From: Streptomyces nigrescens
GTDB taxonomy: Bacteria > Actinomycetota > Actinomycetes > Streptomycetales > Streptomycetaceae
Reading direction: 5' to 3'
Length of the DNA stretch: 64,000 nt
Assembly: GCA_024349765.1 (NCBI GenBank)
Contig: AP026073.1
Span: 434,001-498,000, forward strand
The notes under the pieces were generated by a model, which worked only from the letters and a program-made list of their open reading frames with translations, ran no database searches and was not told where the DNA came from. How positions within the stretch are numbered: position 1 is the stretch's first letter; each line of letters opens with the position of its first letter. The position numbers and the translations under genes were made by a program. This document shows, in pieces, positions 25,249-34,410 of the stretch.

Positions 25249-25341
25249 TGCGACGCGGAGGGTGCGCTTGCACCAGCGTTGCGATGCGGAGGATGCGCTT
25301 ACACCAGCGGTGCGACGCGGAGGGTGCGCTTACACCAGCGG
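25249..25341. repeat. three 31-bp tandem repeats copying the end of the FHA-FtsK gene
   Basis: Three head-to-tail units occupy 25249-25279, 25280-25310 and 25311-25341 and differ from each other at only a few positions. The third unit contains the last codons and TAA stop of the minus-strand FHA-FtsK gene, so the gene terminus has been duplicated twice downstream. Confidence 0.9.
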
Positions 25342-28300
25342 TGCCGCGGGCGATGCCCCCGAGGACTGGGCGGCTCGCTGGAGCGCGCTGGCGAGCAGGG
25401 CGAGGTCCGTCGGGCCGTTGCCGAGTTCGCGCAGCGGGCGGCGGGCCGGCGGATCGCCCATCCGCTGCCACTCCAGCGGGACGACCGTCGGCCGGAGCGT
25501 GGACGTACGGGGTATCCGGCCGGTCACCCGGCCGGCCTGGAACGGCGTGGCGGAGCCGTCCGCCGTGCGGAGGAGCCGTCCGCGGCCGACCGGGGCGGGC
25601 TCGGACGCGTCGTCGGGTGTGCCCAACTCGACGCGGAGTGCGGCGAGTTCGCTGGTCGCGGTGTCGGCCGTGCGGTCCGGGTGGCCGGTCGCGGCTATGA
25701 GGTGGACGCCGAGCGCCGCCCCGTCCCGGGCCACCGCCTCCAGCGCGCGCACCACGGAGCCGGCGGCCGGGCGGCCGGGGCTGCCGAGCGCCGGGGCGAC
25801 CAGAGCGTCGAAGTCGTCGACCAGGATGAAGAGGCGCGGCATCGGGGCCGTGGGGTCGGGCGGGGTGGGCAGGGCGGCGGGGGTGGCGTCGGGCTCGGGG
25901 TTGGCTGGGGTGGGTGTCGGGGCTCCGGGGCGGGAGCGGAGGCGGAGGGTGCCCGTGCTCGCCAGGGTGCCGGTGTCGGAGGGGTCCGCCGCCGCTGTGC
26001 CGCCTCCTTCGTTACGGCAACGATTACGGAGCGTGATTAGTTCCTGCTCTCCGTGATGATTTCCGTACGGTGTGTAGTCGGCGGTCCCGGAGGGCCGGGA
26101 GGGGTTGGGGGCGGCGTTGGGGGAGGTGTTGTCACGCTGGGCGCCGGGCTCGGGGGTGCGGCTCGTCGGCGGGGCGTCGTACCTCTCGGCGTTCGTCTCA
26201 CCGTAGGTACGGCCTTGCGGCGCGGTGGCCGCGGAACCTTGTGCACCGCCCCCTTGTGCACCGCTGCTTGGCGCGCCGGCACCTTGTGCACCCTGCGCAG
26301 CCCGGGCCTCGCCCGTGCGGCCTTCTCCCGTACGGCCTTCAGTGGTGCGGCCTTCTCCCGTACGGCCTTCAGTGGTGCGGCGGGGGGCGATGACGCGGGG
26401 GGCCGGGAGGTGTGTGGTGCGCCATTCGGTGAAGGGGGTGCCGGACAGTATTTCGGTGCGGCGTTTGAGTTCGGAGGAGAGGGCCTGGGCGAACTCGCGC
26501 ATGCGGACCGGGTCGGAAGCGGCGAGGTACGTCGTGACGTGCGGCAGGTCCGTACATACCCGCAGGCCCTCGCCGCGGTCGGTGCCGCCGCCGTCCACCA
26601 GCACCAGGGACAGCAGGTCGGGGCGGTCGGCGGCGGCGAGGGAGGCCGCCAGGGACCGGAGGAGTTCGGTTTTGCCGCCGGCGGCGGGGCCCTGGACGAG
26701 GAGGGGGGCGCCCTCGGCGGCCAGGTCGGCGCAGACCGGTCCGTGCGGCCCGGCGCCCAGTACGGCGGTGGCGCCCGGCCGGTCGGTGTCCAGGGTGGCG
26801 GCCCAGCGGGCCATCAGGGAGGCGGGGGTGGCGCGGGCCAGCCCGAGTTCGTCCAGGAGTCGGGCCGTCGCGGGCAGCGGGACGGCCGCGCGGGGCGTCG
26901 CGCGGCCGCCGCCGGCCGTGGTCTCGGCCTCGCGCAGCGGCGCCAGGGCCCGGGCGAACCGCTCGGCCCAGGCGGCGGAGACCGCGTCGACCGTGGCGAT
27001 CGTGCCGTTCGGCCCGGAACCGGGCTGGACGACGCGCACCGCGGTGGCCACGTCGCCGCTGAGGACGGCCACCGCGCCGCACTCCCCGAAGGCCGGCGAC
27101 GCGGCCCGGGCCGCCTCGTACGTGGCGGCGAGGGGGAAGGCGGGGGAGGCGGCCGGGGTCTCGGCCAGGCAGAGGAGATGGACGCCGGCGGCCGCGCCGG
27201 CCGTGGCCAGCCGCGCGGTGGTCTCGCGCAGTGCGGACGAGCCGGGGTCGCCGTCGACGATCAGGAGGGTGAACGGTCCCTGGTGGCGGGCGGCGGCCAG
27301 GGCGATCTCGGCGCGTTCGGCGCTGGCCCAGCCGGGGCCCAGCGGGCAGTCGTCGAGCCGTCGTACGAGTTCGGCGGTGCGGGCGGTGGCCTGTTCCTTG
27401 TCGTAGGCGAGCAGTAGCCGGCAGTCCTGGCCGTGGGCCGGGCGGAGGTGCGGCAGCCAGCCGAGCCAGGACCAGTCCGCGACCCGTTCCTCGGTGGTGC
27501 GGGCCCGGTCGGTGCTGATCAGCACGATGTCCAGGGTGGCGGGGGAGTGCAGGGCGGCGAGCTGGGCGATGGCGGAACGGGCGAGTCCGGCGAGGCGGGC
27601 GCGCGGCCCGGCCAGGCCGAGGGAACCGGCCCGGCGCAGCCCGATGGTGACGGGCAGGGCGGTGCGGCCGCCGTCGCGGCCGGCCGTGCCGAGCCGGACG
27701 GTGAGGGTGTCGGGGTGGTCCGGGCCGCGCTCCCAGAGCCGGGGGCCCGGGCCCAGCGCGGTGAGCAGGACGGCGGCGGCGTCCGGCCACCGTTCGTCCG
27801 GGGCGGTCCCGGAGGCGGCCGGGGACGTCGCTCCGTCACCGGGCGGCGCCACGGGGGCGGCCTGGGGTGCGCCGGACGCCGGGAGGCCCGATGCCGGGAG
27901 GTCGTCGTAGGGCCCTTCCGTGGTGGGCCGGCCGCCGGTCAGCCGGCGTGCCCAGGCGCCGATCCCGCCGCGGCGGCCGCTTCTGCGGGGCGCGGTGCCG
28001 TAACGTGTCGCGGCCTCCGCGGCGGCGTCCTCGGCGGGTGCCAGGCTCTGCTGTCCGCCGTGGGTGCGGTCCTCGCTGCGGATGCCGTGGGTTCGGTCCG
28101 GGGCGCCGGCGGTCGAGGCGCCGTCCGGGTGCCCGGGGGCCGGATGCTCGCCGTACGGATACTCGTGGCCCTGTGGGGCGAGGTGCGCGCGGTCCGGATG
28201 CGCGCGGCCGGGGTGTTCGCCGTGCGGGTGCCCGTGGATGCCGGGTCCGGCTCCCAGGCCCGGGCCGTGGCCCAGTCCATGAGCGGTGGCGGCGTCCGGG

Positions 28301-29232
28301 TGCGACGGCCCGGCCGGGGTGCCGCGCAGCGGGGTGTCGCGCCGGCCGGCCGGGTCCGGTGACCAGTCCGTACCGGGAGCGGGTACGGGGGCGGCCGGTC
28401 CCGGGGCCATCGCCGGGGGGTATCCGGAAGCCGGTGCCGGTGCCGGTGCACCGAGCGCCCCGGCCACCTCGGCCCCACCAGCCCCACCAGCTCCGCCAGT
28501 CCCACCAACTCGGCCGGCCCCGCCGCCTTCACGACCTTCCGCGACCCTCGCGTACCCGCCCCCCGCCCCCGTGGAGATGCGCAGCCGGCCCTCGCCGTCG
28601 GGGGTGGCCTCCAGGGCGGGGTCCGGGGTGGTGGGGGCGGACTGCAGGCGGAGGGTGGATTCGCCGATGCGCAGCAGGGCGCCGGCTGGGAGCGGGGCGG
28701 GCAGGTCGCCGAGGCCGGTGCCGTCGACGGCGGTGCCGTTCGTGGAGCGCAGGTCGGCGACGTGGACCGAGCCGTCCGGTTCGACGGTCACGGCGCAGTG
28801 CAGCCGGGAGACGTCCGGGTCGTCGAGGGGGACGTCGGCGTCGGCGGAGCGGCCGATGCGGATCTGGCCGCCGTGCAGCAGGTGGACGCCGCCGGCGTCG
28901 GGTCCGGAGATGACGCGCAGCCGGGCGGTGCCGTGCGGCAGGCCGTGTGCCGGGGCGGGGCCGGGGCCCTGGAGGGAGAGCACCGCGCCGTCGATCAGGG
29001 GCGGTTCGCCGAGCGCGGCGCGCTGCGGGTCGAGGCGTTCGGTGCCGGCGTAGAGCACGACCGGGCCGCTGCCGCCGCCCGCGCCGGTGTCCGCGCCCGG
29101 GCCCGCGACGGATGCCGCGAGGGAGCCGGCCACCGCCGCCAGCGCGGTCCCGGCGGGGGCCGTCACGAGCACGTCGCAGGCCCGTGTGGTGGGGCCGCTG
29201 CGCGGCCCGAGGACGGTCAGCCGGATCTGCAT
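25330..29232 (-). CDS. FHA-domain FtsK/SpoIIIE-type ATPase
   Basis: From the ATG at 29232 the protein is 1300 aa. Residues of about 103-196 are a forkhead-associated (phosphothreonine-binding) domain with IRIGRSADAD (GRS 127-129), VSRLHC and RSTNGT. Residues of about 200-500 are a Gly/His/Pro-rich disordered linker. The C-terminal half is an FtsK/SpoIIIE-like ATPase with Walker A GPAAGGKTELL and Walker B RLFILVDDFD; a Gly/Arg/Thr repeat linker interrupts the ATPase part. The layout recalls EccC-type type VII secretion or DNA-pump ATPases, but no WXG100 or ecc gene is nearby. It is divergent from two Ser/Thr kinase genes, which could phosphorylate its partner. The gene ends in TAA inside a tandem repeat. 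Confidence 0.85.
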   Translation of the reverse strand: MQIRLTVLGPRSGPTTRACDVLVTAPAGTALAAVAGSLAASVAGPGADTGAGGGSGPVVLYAGTERLDPQRAALGEPPLIDGAVLSLQGPGPAPAHGLPHGTARLRVISGPDAGGVHLLHGGQIRIGRSADADVPLDDPDVSRLHCAVTVEPDGSVHVADLRSTNGTAVDGTGLGDLPAPLPAGALLRIGESTLRLQSAPTTPDPALEATPDGEGRLRISTGAGGGYARVAEGREGGGAGRVGGTGGAGGAGGAEVAGALGAPAPAPASGYPPAMAPGPAAPVPAPGTDWSPDPAGRRDTPLRGTPAGPSHPDAATAHGLGHGPGLGAGPGIHGHPHGEHPGRAHPDRAHLAPQGHEYPYGEHPAPGHPDGASTAGAPDRTHGIRSEDRTHGGQQSLAPAEDAAAEAATRYGTAPRRSGRRGGIGAWARRLTGGRPTTEGPYDDLPASGLPASGAPQAAPVAPPGDGATSPAASGTAPDERWPDAAAVLLTALGPGPRLWERGPDHPDTLTVRLGTAGRDGGRTALPVTIGLRRAGSLGLAGPRARLAGLARSAIAQLAALHSPATLDIVLISTDRARTTEERVADWSWLGWLPHLRPAHGQDCRLLLAYDKEQATARTAELVRRLDDCPLGPGWASAERAEIALAAARHQGPFTLLIVDGDPGSSALRETTARLATAGAAAGVHLLCLAETPAASPAFPLAATYEAARAASPAFGECGAVAVLSGDVATAVRVVQPGSGPNGTIATVDAVSAAWAERFARALAPLREAETTAGGGRATPRAAVPLPATARLLDELGLARATPASLMARWAATLDTDRPGATAVLGAGPHGPVCADLAAEGAPLLVQGPAAGGKTELLRSLAASLAAADRPDLLSLVLVDGGGTDRGEGLRVCTDLPHVTTYLAASDPVRMREFAQALSSELKRRTEILSGTPFTEWRTTHLPAPRVIAPRRTTEGRTGEGRTTEGRTGEGRTGEARAAQGAQGAGAPSSGAQGGGAQGSAATAPQGRTYGETNAERYDAPPTSRTPEPGAQRDNTSPNAAPNPSRPSGTADYTPYGNHHGEQELITLRNRCRNEGGGTAAADPSDTGTLASTGTLRLRSRPGAPTPTPANPEPDATPAALPTPPDPTAPMPRLFILVDDFDALVAPALGSPGRPAAGSVVRALEAVARDGAALGVHLIAATGHPDRTADTATSELAALRVELGTPDDASEPAPVGRGRLLRTADGSATPFQAGRVTGRIPRTSTLRPTVVPLEWQRMGDPPARRPLRELGNGPTDLALLASALQRAAQSSGASPAAPLV
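26315..26374. repeat. two 30-bp direct repeats inside the FHA-FtsK gene
   Basis: Identical 30-bp units at 26315-26344 and 26345-26374 keep the reading frame and encode a Thr-Glu-Gly-Arg-Thr-Gly-Glu-Gly-Arg type repeat in the linker of the ATPase. This is recent slippage in a disordered segment. Confidence 0.9.
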
Positions 29233-29753
29233 CGCCGTCAACGGTCCCTTCTGCCGGGGGCCGGCAGGGGCCGTTCGCTCCCCCCGCCCGCCCGGGCACG
29301 TCGGCACGGACAAGTCCCAGGTGCACGTCACGACAAAGGCCGCGCGCCCCCACCGCATCGTGCTGGGTGCATCCTCGCACCTGCGACTGACAACACGCCC
29401 GCCGGCCGCCACTCCGTGATCTTGTTTTGTCGTGTCCGGACGAAAAAATGCCTGGTTGCGGGCCGTGGTCGGGCAGATTCGGAACGTCGTGATCAGCTCC
29501 GAATCGTCCCCGTCCGGGAGGTGCGCCGGTCCGCGCGCGGCGGCGGGCGGCGCGCAACCATCCGCCCGGAACGTGCGTCTTCCCACGAGCCCGGACCGCC
29601 GGACCGAAAAGCTTGTGCGACGGCGTGGCGGGCCGCAGGCCCTACAGTGGATCGGACGGACCGCGCGACGGTGACCATGACCGGACGGCGCGGAGCCGAA
29701 CGGCCGGTCCGGTGGGCCGGCAGGAGATCCACCACGACCAGGGAGCGCATGAC
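29233..29753. other. divergent intergenic region (FHA-FtsK / Ser-Thr kinase)
   Basis: This 521-bp region has no coding ORF. It must contain both divergent promoters. An A/T-richer stretch at about 29415-29450 (TGATCTTGTTTTGTCG, then GAAAAAATG) is the likeliest promoter area. I see no clear operator or terminator. Confidence 0.5.
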
Positions 29754-31391
29754 GTGCGGCCGGTAGGCAGCAAGTACCTGCTTGAGGAGCCGCTGGGACG
29801 CGGCGCCACGGGCACCGTCTGGCGTGCCCGCCAGCGGGAGACGGCGGGCGCCGAGGCCGCCGTGGCGGGAGAGCCCGGTGAGACGGTCGCGATCAAGGTC
29901 CTCAAGGAGGAGCTCGCGCACGACGCCGACGTGGTGATGCGCTTCCTGCGCGAGCGCTCCGTCCTGCTGCGGCTCACCCACCCGAACATCGTCCGCACCC
30001 GCGACCTCGTCGTGGAGGGCGACCTGCTCGCGCTGGTCATGGACCTGGTCGACGGGCCGGACCTGCACCGCTATCTGCGCGACAACGGCCCCTTCAGCCC
30101 GGTGGCGGCCGCCCTGCTCACCGCCCAGATCGCCGACGCGCTGGCCGCCAGCCACGCGGACGGCGTGGTCCACCGCGACCTGAAGCCGGCGAACGTCCTG
30201 CTCGCCGGGTCCGACGGCAGCGGCGAGATGCACCCGATGCTGACCGACTTCGGCATCGCCCGGCTCGCCGACTCCCCGGGCCTGACCCGCACCCACGAAT
30301 TCGTCGGGACCCCCGCCTATGTGGCGCCGGAGTCCGCCGAGGGCCGCCCGCAGACCTCCGCGGTGGACATCTACGGCGCCGGCATCCTCCTGTACGAGCT
30401 CGTGACCGGCCGCCCGCCGTTCGCCGGATCGACGGCCCTGGAGGTGCTGCACCGGCACCTGAGCGAGGAGCCGCGCCGCCCCTCCACGCTCCCCGAGCCG
30501 CTGTGGACCGTCATAGAGCGCTGTCTGCGCAAGCGCCCCGAGGAGCGGCCCAGCGCCGAGAACCTCGCCCGTGCGCTGCGTACCGTCGCCACCGGCATCG
30601 GCGTGCACGCCACCCCGGCCGCGGCCGAGGCCGCGCTGGGCGTCGCCGCGCTGCTCGCCCCGGACCCGGCGCCCGCGACCGTCCCCGGCACCGACGGCGG
30701 CCAGGGGGGCGGCGACGCCGACCCCACCCAGGTCCTCCCGTCCGGCGCGGGGTCGTACGACCCGGCCGCGGCGACCAGCGTGCTGCCCTCGACGGGCGCC
30801 CCGGGAGTCCCGGGCGGCCAGGGCGCCGATCCGACCCGTGCGATGCCGCCGGTGCCGCCCATGCCGACCGGCGCGCCGGCCGCGGGTGCGCAAGCGCCCG
30901 ACGGGCCCCATCCGTGGGAGTCCCAGATGCGCGCCGCCCGGGACCGCAACGAGCAGACGCAGGTCCAGTACCTGGACCCGAACGAGGACCCGCTGCGCCG
31001 CCGTCCGCAGCGCCGCCCGGCCGCACCCCAGCAGCAGCCGCAGCAGCCCCCGTACCGCCAGCCGGCCCCCGCGCCGTACGCGCAGGCGCCGCAGGCCCCG
31101 CAGCGCCGCCAGGAGCCGCCGCCGCAGCGGTACGAGCCGCAGCGGCCGCCCGCCCCGGAGCCCCGGCCGCGGCGCGAGCCCCGTCAGCGCAGCGCCAACC
31201 CGATGCGGATCCCCGGCCTGGGCTGCCTCAAGGGCTGCCTGGTCACGCTGATACTGCTGTTCGTGGCCGCGTGGCTGATCTGGGAGCTCACCCCGCTCCA
31301 GGAGTGGATCGGCACGACCCGCGGCTTCTTCGCGCAGATCGGGCACGTGTACAACCAGGTCGAGCGCTTCGTGAACAAGCTCAGCGGCTGA
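29754..31391 (+). CDS. pkaA: membrane-anchored Ser/Thr protein kinase (PkaA-like)
   Basis: This 545-aa Hanks-type kinase has its ATP loop EEPLGRGATGTVW (Gly-rich loop 15-20), lysine in TVAIKVL (about 48), catalytic loop VVHRDLKPANV, DFGIARLAD and APE (YVAPESAEG). After the kinase domain (about 280 residues) comes a Pro/Gln-rich juxtamembrane linker, then one hydrophobic helix LVTLILLFVAAWLIW near residues 496-510 and a short outer tail without PASTA repeats. The kinase is cytoplasmic. GTG 29754 is chosen because GGGAG lies about 9 nt upstream and the kinase fold starts immediately. A paralogue follows 187 nt later on the same strand. The symbol is based on the tandem kinase pair before prfB that I recall from S. 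coelicolor. Confidence 0.9.
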   Translation: MRPVGSKYLLEEPLGRGATGTVWRARQRETAGAEAAVAGEPGETVAIKVLKEELAHDADVVMRFLRERSVLLRLTHPNIVRTRDLVVEGDLLALVMDLVDGPDLHRYLRDNGPFSPVAAALLTAQIADALAASHADGVVHRDLKPANVLLAGSDGSGEMHPMLTDFGIARLADSPGLTRTHEFVGTPAYVAPESAEGRPQTSAVDIYGAGILLYELVTGRPPFAGSTALEVLHRHLSEEPRRPSTLPEPLWTVIERCLRKRPEERPSAENLARALRTVATGIGVHATPAAAEAALGVAALLAPDPAPATVPGTDGGQGGGDADPTQVLPSGAGSYDPAAATSVLPSTGAPGVPGGQGADPTRAMPPVPPMPTGAPAAGAQAPDGPHPWESQMRAARDRNEQTQVQYLDPNEDPLRRRPQRRPAAPQQQPQQPPYRQPAPAPYAQAPQAPQRRQEPPPQRYEPQRPPAPEPRPRREPRQRSANPMRIPGLGCLKGCLVTLILLFVAAWLIWELTPLQEWIGTTRGFFAQIGHVYNQVERFVNKLSG

Positions 31392-31578
31392 TGCCGGCCG
31401 CCCCGGACCGCCGGTCCCGGGGCGGCTCAGTGGATTTGTCGACTTCCGGCGGGCAATTTCGCTCTCAGAAGTGAAGGTTGCCGCCTTCCGGGGCACGGAA
31501 CCCGGTGGCATCCGCGTAGCTTTGACGCCAACCTCAGCCCCCGCAGGACGCTCGGGGGCCCGACACGTCGGAGCAGTT

Positions 31579-32880
31579 TTGGCACGGAAGATCGGCAGCC
31601 GGTACACCGCCCACCAGATCCTGGGGCGCGGCAGTGCCGGCACGGTATGGCTGGGCGAGGGGCCCGAAGGGGCCGTGGCCATCAAGCTGTTGCGTGAGGA
31701 CCTCGCTTCCGACCAGGAGCTCGTCGGCCGCTTCGTGCAGGAGCGGGCGGCGCTGCTGGGCCTTGCGGACCCGCATGTCGTCGGCGTCCGCGACCTGGTC
31801 GTCGACGGCAACGACCTGGCACTGGTGATGGACCTGGTGCGCGGCACCGACCTGCGCACCCGTCTGGAGCGCGAGCGCCGGCTGGCCCCGGAGGCCGCCG
31901 TCGCGATCGTCGCGGACGTCGCCGACGGGCTCGCCGCCGCGCACGCCGCACGGATCGTGCACCGCGACGTCAAGCCCGAGAACGTCCTGCTGGACATGCA
32001 GGGGCCGCTCGGCCCCGGTGGCGCGCACCCCGCGCTGCTCACCGACTTCGGCATCGCCCGGCTCGTCGACTCGCCGCGCCGGACCCTCTCCCAAGGCCCC
32101 GCGGCCCAGGGGAGGAGCCACGCCACCAGGGTCATCGGCACCCCCGACTACCTCGCCCCGGAGATCATCGAGGGCCTGCCGCCGCGCGCCTCGGTGGACA
32201 TCTACGCCCTGGCGACCGTCCTGTACGAGCTGCTCGCCGGGTTCACGCCCTTCGGGGGCGGCCACCCCGGGGCCGTACTGCGCCGGCACGTCACCGAGAG
32301 CGTGGCGCCGCTGCCCGGCATTCCCGACGAGCTGTGGCAGCTGCTGCTGCAGTGCCTGGCCAAGGCCCCGGCGTCCCGGCTGCGCGCCGCGGAGCTGGCC
32401 GCCCGGCTGCGGGAGCTGCTGCCGGGGCTGGCCGGGATGCCGCCGCTGGACATCGACGAGCCGGAGAGCGACGGCCCGGACGACGAGCCGGACGGCGCGT
32501 CCCCGGGGACCCGTGAGGAACCGTTCTACCCGTCGGCGGGCGAGACCGTCCCGCAGCGCGGCGCGGTCCCCCTGGTGCCGGGCTCCGCGCCGGACTCCAA
32601 CCGGGAGACGCACACCAGCATGCGGGTGCCCGGCCCCGACGAGCTGGCCGGCGGCGCCCACGGCACCGCCCGGGCCCCGCGGGCGGCCGGGGAGCGCCGG
32701 GCCGGCTCGGCGCGGCACCGGGGCTCCGCGGAGGCGGTGCGCCGCCGCCGGATCAAGCTGGGTGCGGCCGCCGCCGTGGTGGTCGTGGCGGCCGGTCTGG
32801 GCGGCTGGCTGGCCTCCGGGGACGACGACGGCGGCGAGGCCCCGCCGGGCGTGCACCAGTCGGAGCAGGAGACCCCCTGA
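31579..32880 (+). CDS. pkaB: membrane-anchored Ser/Thr protein kinase (PkaB-like)
   Basis: A 433-aa Hanks-type kinase: YTAHQILGRGSAGTVWLGEG (glycine loop), AIKLLRED, IVHRDVKPENVLL, TDFGIARLVDS and YLAPEIIEGLPP. A low-complexity linker leads to a single C-terminal membrane helix (LGAAAAVVVVAAGLGGWLASG, about 394-413) with an acidic outer tail. I prefer the TTG at 31579, which has GGAG 5 nt upstream and yields the family N-terminus ARKIGSRYT. The GTG at 31471 would add 36 residues of poor quality. It is a tandem duplicate of the preceding kinase, and the pair sits directly before prfB. Substrates are unknown; the divergent FHA protein is a candidate partner. Confidence 0.9.
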   Translation: MARKIGSRYTAHQILGRGSAGTVWLGEGPEGAVAIKLLREDLASDQELVGRFVQERAALLGLADPHVVGVRDLVVDGNDLALVMDLVRGTDLRTRLERERRLAPEAAVAIVADVADGLAAAHAARIVHRDVKPENVLLDMQGPLGPGGAHPALLTDFGIARLVDSPRRTLSQGPAAQGRSHATRVIGTPDYLAPEIIEGLPPRASVDIYALATVLYELLAGFTPFGGGHPGAVLRRHVTESVAPLPGIPDELWQLLLQCLAKAPASRLRAAELAARLRELLPGLAGMPPLDIDEPESDGPDDEPDGASPGTREEPFYPSAGETVPQRGAVPLVPGSAPDSNRETHTSMRVPGPDELAGGAHGTARAPRAAGERRAGSARHRGSAEAVRRRRIKLGAAAAVVVVAAGLGGWLASGDDDGGEAPPGVHQSEQETP

Positions 32881-32961
32881 CGCGGGCCCCAAGGCGGCTT
32901 TCGGCCCGGCCCCGGCAGGCCCGTCCTGCCGGGGCCGGGTCAGGTTCGCCGTGGTAGCCGT

Positions 32962-32973
32962 TAGGCTGGGTGC
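32962..32973 (+). promoter_or_regulatory. candidate promoter -10 for a leaderless prfB mRNA
   Basis: TAGGCT (32962-32967) ends 6 nt before the GTG start of prfB and there is no Shine-Dalgarno. Transcription starting at the usual distance would begin on or next to the start codon. No convincing -35 is visible. Confidence 0.4.
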
Positions 32974-34080
32974 GTGGCAGTCGTCGATGTATCCGAAGAG
33001 CTGAAGTCCCTCTCCTCGACCATGGGGTCGATCGAGGCCGTCCTGGACCTCGACAAGATGAGGGCCGACATCGCCGTGCTTGAGGAACAAGCGGCGGCGC
33101 CGTCCCTGTGGGACGACCCCGAGAGCGCCCAGAAGGTCACCAGCCAGCTGTCCTACCTCCAGGGCCAGCTGCGCCGCGCCGAGGAGCTGCGGGGCCGGGT
33201 CGACGACCTCGAGGTGCTCTTCGAGCTGGCCGAGGCCGAGGGCGACGAGGACGCCCGCGCCGAGGCCGAGGGCGAGCTGGCCGACGTCCGCAAGGCCGTG
33301 GAGGAGCTGGAGGTCCGCACCCTCCTCTCCGGCGAGTACGACTCCCGTGAGGCGGTCGTCAACATCCGCGCCGAGGCCGGTGGCGTGGACGCCGCCGACT
33401 TCGCCGAGAAGCTCCAGCGGATGTACCTGCGCTGGGCCGAGCGGCACGGCTACAAGACCGAGCTCTACGAGACCTCGTACGCGGAAGAGGCCGGCATCAA
33501 GTCGACCACCTTCGCGGTCAACGTCCCGTACGCCTACGGCACGCTCTCCGTCGAGCAGGGCACGCACCGCCTGGTGCGCATCTCGCCGTTCGACAACCAG
33601 GGCCGCCGCCAGACGTCGTTCGCCGGCGTCGAGGTGCTGCCCGTCGTCGAGCAGACCGACCACATCGAGATCGACGAGTCCGACCTGCGGGTGGACGTGT
33701 ACCGCTCCTCGGGCCCCGGCGGCCAGGGCGTGAACACCACCGACTCCGCGGTCCGGCTGACGCACCTCCCGACCGGCATCGTCGTCTCCTGCCAGAACGA
33801 GCGCTCGCAGATCCAGAACAAGGCGACCGCGATGAACGTCCTCCAGGCCAAGCTCCTCGAGCGCCGCCGCCAGGAGGAGCAGGCCAAGATGGACGCGCTC
33901 AAGGGCGACGGCGGCAACTCCTGGGGCAACCAGATGCGTTCGTACGTCCTGCACCCCTACCAGATGGTCAAGGACCTGCGGACCGAGTTCGAGGTCGGCA
34001 ACCCGCAGGCCGTGCTGGACGGCGACATCGACGGCTTCCTGGAGGCCGGAATCCGCTGGCGCAAGCAGCAGGAGAAGTAG
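32974..34080 (+). CDS. prfB: peptide chain release factor 2
   Basis: This 368-aa class I release factor reads UGA and UAA stops. It carries the RF2 codon-recognition tripeptide SPF ([17 protein letters not shown]) and the catalytic GGQ loop ([25 protein letters not shown]) that triggers hydrolysis of peptidyl-tRNA. Length and N-terminal coiled region (residues 1-110) are normal. The frame is continuous, with no in-frame UGA and frameshift site of the E. coli type; actinobacterial prfB genes usually lack this autoregulation. GTG start. It is followed by a strong terminator. Confidence 0.98.
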   Translation: MAVVDVSEELKSLSSTMGSIEAVLDLDKMRADIAVLEEQAAAPSLWDDPESAQKVTSQLSYLQGQLRRAEELRGRVDDLEVLFELAEAEGDEDARAEAEGELADVRKAVEELEVRTLLSGEYDSREAVVNIRAEAGGVDAADFAEKLQRMYLRWAERHGYKTELYETSYAEEAGIKSTTFAVNVPYAYGTLSVEQGTHRLVRISPFDNQGRRQTSFAGVEVLPVVEQTDHIEIDESDLRVDVYRSSGPGGQGVNTTDSAVRLTHLPTGIVVSCQNERSQIQNKATAMNVLQAKLLERRRQEEQAKMDALKGDGGNSWGNQMRSYVLHPYQMVKDLRTEFEVGNPQAVLDGDIDGFLEAGIRWRKQQEK

Positions 34081-34115
34081 CCCGACGGCCCCGCGCACGG
34101 GCCTTCTGACACCGG

Positions 34116-34149
34116 AACAACTGCCTCCGTCACGGAGGCAGTTGTTTTT
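34116..34149 (+). terminator. intrinsic terminator of prfB
   Basis: A 15-bp inverted repeat (34116-34130 / 34132-34146) around AACAACTGCCTCCGT is followed by a run of Ts to 34149. This is one of the few classical stem-plus-U-tract terminators in the window. Confidence 0.9.
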
Positions 34150-34410
34150 GCTGTGGCGGTTTGGTCACAGTCGTATGTCCATGTACCGCCCAACTCTCAG
34201 CAATTCGGGCAACGGGTCTTTATTCGACCTTGACGATACCGGCCGTACTGGGAAGGCTGAGCGCGGCATGCGTATGTTCCGGGGCGCGTGCAGTAACGGG
34301 GAGATGAGTGGCCAGTCGGCATCCGTGGCCGGAACTCGCCTACCCCCAGCGCTGGTCGCCCCGTGCAGCGGTGCACCCATGACGAGTTCAGCTACTGGGG
34401 GTAGCAGTAC

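Larger units (their letters stand above)
24449..25329. other. 880-bp gene-free, repeat-rich region
   Basis: No ORF here looks coding; the open frames are consequences of the repeats. It carries the promoter of the ABC operon (minus strand) and the downstream region of the FHA-FtsK gene. Contents in order: an inverted repeat at 24525-24556, imperfect CTGGATCGCTGGCTTA-like repeats at about 24579-24650, six 15-bp repeats at 24736-24825, GGTACGTAACGC repeats at about 24861-24900, and two of the three 31-bp units abutting the next gene. Confidence 0.7.

Noticed and set aside
32974-34080. Programmed frameshift in prfB
   Set aside because: The reading frame is continuous from the GTG with no in-frame UGA near codon 26.
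31534-34098. Very long minus-strand open frame opposite pkaB and prfB, and many similar ones elsewhere
   Set aside because: These are shadows of GC-biased codons on the true strand. The opposite frames encode well-conserved proteins.
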